Source: Monoplex corrugatus (lineage: Eukaryota > Mollusca > Gastropoda > Littorinimorpha > Ranellidae). From it: a stretch of 64,000 nt of DNA. The stretch spans positions 60,965,078 to 61,029,077 of the forward strand of contig CM060312.1 in assembly GCA_030674185.1 (NCBI GenBank), in the 5' to 3' direction. The translations under genes and the position numbers were made by a program. The notes below the pieces were generated by a model that was not told the origin of the DNA, searched no databases, and worked only from the letters and a program-made list of their open reading frames with translations. Of this stretch, positions 56,504 through 64,000 are shown in pieces; position 1 is the first letter of the stretch; every line of letters starts with the position of its first letter.

Positions 56504-58546
56504 TGCGTTTCCAGGGATGTGAAATGCAACTATGAGACTGACTGTGTAGACGAGACAGATGAACTGGACTGCTATGATAACCATGACTCTAGTCTTCGAT
56601 TTTCTCAAAGTCCACCTGCAACTATTCGTTTCCTTCCTGTGGATCGCCGTGTAGATGAGTGGAAGGCAATCAACATAAAGGAACTGAACGAAAAACAGTG
56701 TCCTGATGGGTTCTTTCAGTGCACAAAAAACGGTTACTGTTTTGAACTGCATTTTCGTTGTAACGGGGTGTATGACTGCTTTGGACGTGAGGACGAGGCC
56801 GACTGTTCTGACTACGTTTGTCCTGGTCTATTCAGATGTCGGGGAACAAGGATGTGTTTGAAAACCGACGTTCTTTGTGATGGCTGGGCTACGTGTCCAC
56901 AGGGAAATGACGAAGAATTCTGTGGCCTGACCTGCCCTGACAGTTGCACGTGCTACGGGTTGTCCTTCACCTGCACACACCCTTTTTCTGTTCAACTGTT
57001 CCCTGCTCTTCGCTACCTGAACGGCACCGACAGTGGCTTAAACTTACAAGACGTGACAAATAACACTGTGCTGATATATTTAGAATTAGCCAGGTGTAAC
57101 ATATCTCACTTGGGAACAGTACATTTGCCAAATCTGCGCAGTCTTGATCTCAGAGACAACCATCTTCATAATATCACAGTGGCACATCTAAGGAGTTTAG
57201 AAAACTTGCGTAATCTTGTTCTGGCTGGCAATCCCATCACATCTCTGCTATCACTGGATGCAGAACAAGATGTCTCTGCCTTAGGATTACGATTGCTGGA
57301 TGTGTCCCGCATCCCTCTGATTGTTTTCCATCTTGAGGCCCAACTACCCGACTTGCAGCATTTCAATTTGTCTGGCACTGGTTTGAATCACTTGCAGGGT
57401 GCTGGCTTCCAGACTCTGACTCAACTCCGTGAGCTGGACCTCAGAGGATGTCCTCTTTCAAAGTATCCTCGTCACATGCTGCACAGTCTCAGCCAACTTC
57501 GCATCCTGTATGCCGACAACTTCAGATTCTGCTGCCCAGCAACGCTGCCTGGAGGGTTCAATCTCAACAACTGCAAAGCACCAGATGACAGTGTGTCCTC
57601 ATGCCAAAGACTCATGAAAAACGTGGTCCATTCCGTGTTTACTTCAGTCTTCAGTGTCTTGTCTATCGTAGGCAATGCTGCCAGTGTCTTTATCCGTATG
57701 TTTTTCAGGAGTGAATGCAAGTCATCGTTCAATATTCTTTTATCTCATCTGCGTCTGTCACACTTTCTGATGGGCCTATACCTAGCCATCATCAGTTTCG
57801 CTGACCGTATTTATCAAGGTGTGTACTTGTGGAGAGATATTACCTGGAGACAGGGTGTGACCTGCAGTCTGGCCGGCTTCCTGCTTCTTGTATCAGTGGC
57901 TGTGTCATCACTGGTCACTCTTTGCATCTCGGTTGAGCGTACACTTCCTACATTGTCTTCGCGAACTAGTTCACGCGTTAGACGCTTTCCTGCACGTTTG
58001 TCTGCGGTACCTTGGCTCTTTGGGTCCATGCTAGCAGCGGTACCACTTATTGTGTCACGGTGGAACTTTTCTAATCAGTCTGCTCTGTGCATCCCCCTCC
58101 CGTACACAGCGAAGGCTGATCTGAATTTCCTAGACGCCATCATTCATTTGTCATGTTTCGTTCACCTTGTAGTGGCTGCCACTTACTGCTACGTCTATTC
58201 AACGAGTCAATTCAACTGTCTGGTGTATGAGCATACAGACAGCCAGTCACGTGAAGTCAGCTACGCTCGTTGTTTCTTTCCTGTGGTGATCTTCAGCTGT
58301 ATCTGCTGGATCTCTCTGGGTGCTTTAGGTGTATTGGTGTCCAGTGGTGCTTTGTCTATATCCACTGACATAAAGGTGATGGTGGCTGTGGTGGGTATAC
58401 CGCTAACTTCTGCCTTCCATCCTGTTCTCTACGCCTATAGCGTGATGCAGGAAAGACGTCGGCAAGTACAGCATCAACGGTTGATGAAATACTTGGTGGC
58501 CAAGAAAAGAGCCAATCAGCTAAACAACAAGAACACAGTCAAATAG
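56504..58546 (+). CDS. Gene B exon 6: LDLa repeats, LRRs and 7TM domain
   Basis: An intact frame of 680 codons plus stop (TAG 58544-58546). It completes one LDLa (CNYETDCVDETDELDC), adds two (CPDGFFQC ... CFGREDEADC; CPGLFRC ... CPQGNDEEFC), an LRR N-cap (CPDSCTCYG), about six LRRs (LRSLDLRDNHL, LRELDLRGCP), a Cys hinge (FRFCCPATL, SSCQRL) and seven helices (TM1 near residue 944). The fold-critical ECL1/ECL2 cysteines (TCSLAGF, ALCIPLP), the TM4 Trp and Arg 3.50 (VERT) are kept. Non-consensus: TM2 LSHFLMG (His for Asp, codon 57761), TM6 CWISLG (Ser for Pro, codon 58313), TM7 HPVLY (His for Asn, codon 58418). The tail is short and basic. Membrane receptor; coupling uncertain. Confidence 0.95.
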   Translation, partial: CVSRDVKCNYETDCVDETDELDCYDNHDSSLRFSQSPPATIRFLPVDRRVDEWKAINIKELNEKQCPDGFFQCTKNGYCFELHFRCNGVYDCFGREDEADCSDYVCPGLFRCRGTRMCLKTDVLCDGWATCPQGNDEEFCGLTCPDSCTCYGLSFTCTHPFSVQLFPALRYLNGTDSGLNLQDVTNNTVLIYLELARCNISHLGTVHLPNLRSLDLRDNHLHNITVAHLRSLENLRNLVLAGNPITSLLSLDAEQDVSALGLRLLDVSRIPLIVFHLEAQLPDLQHFNLSGTGLNHLQGAGFQTLTQLRELDLRGCPLSKYPRHMLHSLSQLRILYADNFRFCCPATLPGGFNLNNCKAPDDSVSSCQRLMKNVVHSVFTSVFSVLSIVGNAASVFIRMFFRSECKSSFNILLSHLRLSHFLMGLYLAIISFADRIYQGVYLWRDITWRQGVTCSLAGFLLLVSVAVSSLVTLCISVERTLPTLSSRTSSRVRRFPARLSAVPWLFGSMLAAVPLIVSRWNFSNQSALCIPLPYTAKADLNFLDAIIHLSCFVHLVVAATYCYVYSTSQFNCLVYEHTDSQSREVSYARCFFPVVIFSCICWISLGALGVLVSSGALSISTDIKVMVAVVGIPLTSAFHPVLYAYSVMQERRRQVQHQRLMKYLVAKKRANQLNNKNTVK

Positions 58547-58654
58547 TGACTGTGGAACTACCATGATGAAGTGACGTAGTAGTACTACTATTGTATCGAT
58601 TGTGTACTTGGTGGCAGTGTTCTGCTTATCTTAAAAATAGACAGACAGGCAGAC

Positions 58655-60125
58655 ACACAGAAATAATAATTACAATATTTATATAGCGCAAAATCTTGAT
58701 AAAATCAAATCTAAGCGCTGAAGCAGACACACACGCAAGCACGCACGCACGCGCACACACGCACGCACACACACAGACACACACACACACACACATACAC
58801 ACACACACACGCATGGCTATAAATGGGGAGAAAGAATAAAAGCAATAAAAGCAAGAATAAAAGCAATGGAAAATTATAGAGAGCATAGCATATACAATTA
58901 TATATTATAACCATGTGATTCCCTCCGAGCGGAGACAGGCTGCAGAGGGGGGGGGGGGGTTGAGTGAGGTTAGGATTTTATGCGGAGGAGAAAAGGTGAG
59001 TTTTGAGAGCGGACTTGAAGGAGACAAAAGTAGGTTGCTGACGGACTGAGAGAGGAAGTTTGTTCCAGGAGAGTGGACCAGAAACAGAGAAGGCTCGTGG
59101 ACCATAGGTATTGAGCTTAGTGCGTGGAAAGCGAAAAGTCAGAGGATCAGAGGCAGAGCGGAGGGTACGTGAGGGAACATAGATCTCAAGTAGGCTTGAC
59201 AGGTAATCGGGGGCTGCGTTATTGAGGCTTTTGTAGCACATGGTGTCTAGTTTGTACTGTATGCGCTTTGATACAGGGAGCCAGTGAAGTTGTGCCAGGA
59301 GAGGAGATATGTGGTCAGCTTTTTTCTTTTTGAGTACAAGGCGTGCAGCATTGTTTTGAATGCGCTGTAGGATGTGAATGGTGGAGGCAGGAAGACCAGA
59401 CAGGAGTGAATTGCAATAGTCAATGCGAGACATTATGAAGGAGAGAACGAGTTTTGCAGTTGTTTCGACAGAGAGATACTTCCTGATCAGCCTTATACGA
59501 TGGAGATGATAGTAGCAGGATCTGGCAGTTTGAGAAACAAAGTTGTTCATGGAGAGGGTAGAGTCAATGCAGACACCAAGGTTTTTAGCTGAATCAGAAA
59601 TTGGGACTGATGTGTTACATAATGGGAGAGAAAGAGGAGGCAGCTGAGAAAGTTTCTGACGGGTGTCAATGAGGATAGCTTCTGTTTTGTCGTCATTAAG
59701 CTGAAGTCTCTTGGCTGAAGTCTATTGTGTGTCATCCAGTTCTTAATGTCCGAGTAACACTCAGTGGTGCGAGTCAACAGGCGCTGTATATTATCAGGTG
59801 AGTCACTGTCTTGAAGTTGGGTGTCATCAGCATAGAAGTGGTGTTTTATAGAATGGGAGTTGATGATGGTTGACAGGGGGGAGGTGTAAAGAGTGAAAAG
59901 AACAGGGCCAAGGACAGATCCTTGTGGAACACCACAGGTCAGGTATGCAGGTTGAGAGTAAGTGCCATTGATGAGAACGGTTTGTTTTCTGTTTGATAGG
60001 TATGAAGTGAACCAAGACAGAGCAATGTCAGATATGCCAAAAGTATGATGAAGTCTAGAAAGGAGAATACCATGATCAATGGTATCAAAGGCTGCAGACA
60101 GATCAAGAAATGATATGATACGAAA
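58655..60125 (-). mobile_element. L2/CR1-type LINE, 3' part
   Basis: Minus-strand RT motifs: FDTIDHGI (near 60080), GVPQGSVLGPVLF (near 59930), FYADDTQL (59815-59840), the thumb, then a long open stretch 58978-59550 with SRIDYCNSLLSGLP, LHWLPVSKRIQYK and a FKSALKTHLF end. The 3' end carries TTGCGCTATATAAATATTGT, a widespread LINE tail. A frameshift lies near 59600-59720. A CA tract sits inside the tail (58727-58810). 5'-truncated at about 60125. Confidence 0.88.
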
Positions 60126-60839
60126 ATTTATTGTCCAATCGTATTGATATTAACAGTTACATATCTGTCGTTGTTGATCCACGTGTATTCAGACATCAGA
60201 AAATAGGATAAAACAAAAAGAATTAAAATTCAAAGTATACAGAAACTGAGTAAGGCATTTGACTATAAAACAAAAGCGTACACACTTATTGCAGTGCCTG
60301 TTTTTGTGTATTTGTGTTGAAAGAAACTGTAAAAGAACAATAGCATATTCATACATATAATGGTATAAAAGTATTATTGTAGCTATGCATTTTAACTTTT
60401 TAATGCAGCTTATTACCTCAGTACGCTAATTAGATCTTTACACACGATATCAAAACTTGACAGACTTTGTTGCATTATAACCAGGTCTTAGCTTAGAGTT
60501 GTTTCCATTTAATGTCAATAATAATGTATTTATTACGAGTGTCATCATCAGGTACTCACTGTGTCCTTTCTCAGAACTTTTTGAAGTAAAGTGGTTATTG
60601 ATTTTTTCAATGGCGAGATAGGTCAGTTGGCAGTGCACAATTGTCAATGCACACAGTTTTGGAGAACATTGTGACCACAACAAGATGGTAATCTTCCTTT
60701 TCCAAGCAACATGTACTCTCTCTCTCTCTCTTTCTCTGTCTCTGTGTCTCTGTGTCTGTTTGTGTCTCTGTCTGTCTGTCTGCCTGTCTGTCTCTGTCTC
60801 TGTCTCTGTCTGACCCTGTCTCTATCTGTTTGTCTGTCA

Positions 60840-60910
<71 letters not shown>

Positions 60911-61049
60911 AAGGACAGAAATAATCGTGATAACATTTAGATCATTTGCTATCTAGAGTTTCATCCATTGCCTGAACATGTTCTTGTGAACGATTATGGC
61001 CTTCAATTGTTCTAACAGACTGTTGCCTTTGATTTTAAATGATGTTATC
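60126..61049. other. Unassigned sequence with CT microsatellite
   Basis: CT/CTGT tract at 60715-60907. No gene otherwise. Confidence 0.5.
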
Positions 61050-61300
61050 CCCAAAAAATCTGTCAGGTTCAACTTTAGATGATCTTCTTCTAATCATGGC
61101 CACAGACAGGACTGAATGGATGCAAGCTATTTGCAAGGGAACAAAAGTTTATGAAAATGAAATACGAAGCAGCTGAGTGGAAAAGCGTGCAGCAATAAAG
61201 GCCAGAACCAACTCTGCACAGCGTTCCATTAAGTGTCCAGTATGCGGCCGCCTGTGTGCATCAGACTTAGGCCCGAGATCCCACATGAGGATACACAATT
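61050..61300 (+). mobile_element. LINE ORF2 C-terminal tail with C2H2 finger
   Basis: Codes ATDRTEWMQAICKGTKVYE, a basic AAIKARTN stretch and CPVCGRLCASDLGPRSHMRIH, then stop. A DR-x-W segment followed by a lone C2H2 finger is typical of the C-terminus of several animal LINE proteins. Nothing upstream of the tail is preserved. Confidence 0.7.
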
Positions 61301-61519
61301 AAATAAAGTATATATATATGTGTGTGTGTGTGTGTATATATGTAACAAATTTTATTTTGATTTCCAATTCAGGTTGATCTTCTTAGTGGTTGTGATCTTT
61401 AAAAATAAGATCGGCCGAAATTAAAGGTCACACTCACTGAGATTAAGATCAGCAAAAACAGAATGTCACGAGTCTCATAGGATAAAGTCAGAAGCCAAAA
61501 ATATCGCACTTTGACTATC

Positions 61520-62045
61520 ACTCAGGGTCTTGTGGATGGGATCAGGGAAGAAAAATCTCTGTCCGACTGGCGATCCAACTCACGCCCTCTCTTTTTCTTA
61601 GCAGGTACTTTAAATACCTGGGGCCACTCACTCCACAGTGATGGCTCCAACAAGAAAACATCTTTGTGCTCTATCTCATCTTGTCTATCTCCATTGCCGT
61701 GGACGACGAAGGGAACTCTACTCTTTGTCACAAGGATTGCCAGGCGACATGGTCTCTGCTCCAGCGTATGATGTCATGGAGCCCCTGTTTGCAGGCGTCA
61801 GCGATGTTGTCCATGAAGGATTTTGCTGGCCTTCCTTGTTTTCTCTTGGCCTCGACTCTCCCCTGCAGGACAGATGTCATCAAGTCGGTTCTTGTGTTTC
61901 TGTTCATGTGCCCGATATACTTAAGTTTTCTTTTGTTGGTCTCCGGGAGTATTTTACGTTGGACTGCTGATTCCTTTAGCACACTTTCATTAGTTCTTTC
62001 GTCTGTCCATTTTATTCTGAGAAGACGCCTATATAACCACAAGGT
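61520..62045 (-). mobile_element. LINE ORF2 C-terminal fragment (third RTE-related family)
   Basis: Minus strand: RRLLRIKWTDERTNESVL, RKLKYIGHMNRN, QGRVEAKRKQGRPAKSFMDNI, WSRDHVAWQSL. Similar in plan but clearly distinct in sequence from the main family of the window. Confidence 0.82.
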
Positions 62046-62104
62046 TCTATAAAATGAATAAATCCTTACCGAAGTCTGCTGGTTATTAGTATACTTTTTA
62101 GGTC

Positions 62105-62290
62105 AGGTGGTTGAAGCACTGTACTGATGATGCATGGGTCGTGGGTTTGACCTTAAGGTGGGATACACTTTTAGAGGGGATGGCCATTTTTGTCTACAGA
62201 TTTGTGGAATACGGAGCTCATATCAGCAGTTTAATCCCAACCTGTCAGATAAAAAACTGGCCTTATCATCGGTTCAATCATTCTGGAATG
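62105..62290 (+). mobile_element. Possible tRNA-like SINE, other type
   Basis: AGGTGGTTGAAGCACTGTAC and GTCGTGGGTTTGACC resemble A and B boxes, but the body is unlike the common SINE. Single copy, tentative. Confidence 0.4.
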
Positions 62291-62304
62291 GCAAAGCAAA
62301 AAAT

Positions 62305-62373
62305 GGTCACACACACAAACTCACACACACACGCAGACACACACACACACGCATGCGCACGTGCACACACATG

Positions 62374-62414
<41 letters not shown>

Positions 62415-62610
62415 GTATATAAACACACACACGCGAGCGCACGCGCGCTTGTACACACACATGTACATATGTATATATAATATATATATGTGTATATATA
62501 TATGTGTATATATATACATATACATATGTGTATGTATATACATATACATATATACATGTATGTGTATGTATGTATATATACACATATGCACGTGCACGTG
62601 CATACACGCA
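62305..62610. repeat. (CA)n and (TA)n microsatellites
   Basis: Alternating CA, TA and CATG-type tracts; repeat-derived frames only. Confidence 0.95.
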
Positions 62611-62813
62611 CTGCATACATTAAGGAAACCTGCTTGATCTGGTGTGCTTTAATTACTTTTCTCTTGACTGTTTGATTGTACACTTACCGCTTTAATATGA
62701 TACAATGGACTTCTTACCTTCAAAATATAATCCACCATACACCCATACCTTTTAGTTTATTTTTCGTCAAAAAGTGCACATGTAAATAGATGTTAAAATA
62801 AATAACGAATTAA

Positions 62814-62852
<39 letters not shown>

Positions 62853-63892
62853 TTCATACTAGCAAAAGCAATGTTCGCTCGCCATCTACACCAAACAGAT
62901 GTGCACTGCCTTTAAGAAAGGGGAGGAGGAACAAGAAAAGTAGAGGAAAAAACAAAGGAAAAAGCAGCAGCGGCGGCAAATAAGAAGAGAACGGGAAAAC
63001 GACTGAATGATTGAGGACTTTTTGTTGCTGCCAACGCCATAAGTTCGTGCACCTTATTGCTGTCGACCACATGAAATGGATTGTTTGTTGCATAGCCATT
63101 ACAACTAACGTTAATGTACAGAACATTGACAAAATGCACTCATATGAGGTAGGGGTGGGGGTGGGAACGTTTTCTTTTCAGGACATAGTAATTGATGAGA
63201 TACATTTCACTATAATACAATCAAAACCATTTCAATGATGGATTGATACAAGGATAGGCTTAGAACCCATAAACTGAGTAGGACCTAAAACACTTACCCA
63301 CACGTAAGCTTCCGGCAGCTTCACGGTTTATGTCGTAATTTTTTTTAAATGTGATCTGTGATGTGTATTTTATTTCTCTTCCTTTTTTTTCCTGTTGAAG
63401 TACTGTAGTGGCATTAAAATGGTTATACCTCTGATATGGCTTTACGCAGTAGGCTGGGCTTTAAGCAACGATAAGAATAAGAATTGCATGAAGCTTTTAA
63501 CTTTGTGCTCTTCTATCATTGGCAATTTCATCGACTCTGGTGATTCGACCGAATATACTTCTCGTCTCAAATTCTGTCAAAATTGAGCTCTTATGATTTG
63601 TAGTCGACAATGTTAGACTGACCTACCCCGCTTAGCTCAAATGACACAAGCAATTTACACCTTCTGTTATGAATAGTTCCAGTGATATATCAATTGTCAA
63701 GTGCCTGTAATATAATCGCAAGGTACAGGAAGCATAATAGCTACGTCTAAACATAAACTGAATGCAAGCTGTTGCACACATATGGCGCAGATATTTATAG
63801 TGCTTATTTATCAACCTCTCTGTCCGTCTGTCTGTCTGTCTGTCTCTCTCAGTCTTTCTCTGTCTCTCTCTATCTCTCTCAGTCTTTCTCTG

Positions 63893-63928
<36 letters not shown>

Positions 63929-64000
63929 TGTCTCTCTCCCTCTTTCTGTCTCTCTCTCTGTCTCTTTGTCTCACTCTCTCTCTCTGTCTCTCTCTCTTGC
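62611..64000. other. Right end of window, no supported gene
   Basis: CA tract (62815-62850) and CT/CTGT microsatellite (63820-64000). At 63419 a 55-codon frame begins MVIPLIWLYAVGWAL, which looks like a signal peptide, followed by three cysteines. With no context I do not call it a gene. Confidence 0.4.

Noticed and set aside
63419..63586. Small secreted peptide gene (signal-peptide-like start, three Cys)
   Set aside because: 55 codons, no similarity, no splice or promoter context; chance cannot be excluded.

Overview
The window looks like nuclear DNA of a mollusc, most likely a gastropod. It is intron-rich and microsatellite-rich, it carries dispersed tRNA-like SINEs, RTE-like and other LINEs, a Penelope-like element and Ty3-type LTR element pieces, and its only clear host genes encode receptors of the GRL101 type (LDL-receptor class A repeats, leucine-rich repeats and a rhodopsin-like 7TM domain, first described from the snail Lymnaea). 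The organism call is inference from family content, not from a marker gene.

Host genes. Two paralogous receptor genes lie head to head. Gene A is on the minus strand, in five exons from 15106 down to 3066. Gene B is on the plus strand, in six exons from 21861 to 58546, and the exons given join into one open frame of 1250 codons plus stop. Both share one plan: signal peptide and Ser/Thr-rich stalk, CUB-like domain, LDLa, C-type-lectin-like domain (CTLD), more LDLa repeats, LRRs, then 7TM. Intron phases match at every shared junction (1, 0, 2, 0), and B has one extra intron inside the CTLD. Gene A keeps the textbook receptor motifs (D in TM2, DRF, CWFP, NPFLY) but its last exon has four separate 1-base frameshifts. 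Gene B is open but has lost several of the same switch residues (TM2 Asp to His, CWxP Pro to Ser, NPxxY Asn to His). Decayed pieces of a further copy of the 3' half of the receptor lie inside B's introns 4 and 5.

Between the two start codons (15107-21860) sits a 3.6 kb Penelope-like element with near-identical terminal direct repeats, embedded in GATA-type microsatellites. A second, truncated, nearly identical copy lies inverted at 40908-41781.

B's 12 kb intron 3 holds a mosaic of LTR-retrotransposon parts: gag, zinc knuckle and protease on the minus strand, a primer-binding site and integrase on the plus strand, and a third element's 5' end on the minus strand. It also holds a LINE with an SGNH-esterase ORF1. 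Introns elsewhere carry about ten 3' ends of one RTE-like LINE family, about nine copies of a roughly 500-base tRNA-derived SINE, a palindromic MITE-like family and several degenerate tandem arrays. Downstream of B (58655-62045) are three more unrelated LINE fragments.

All exon boundaries were read by eye from splice consensus, reading frame and A/B comparison; no transcript evidence was available.
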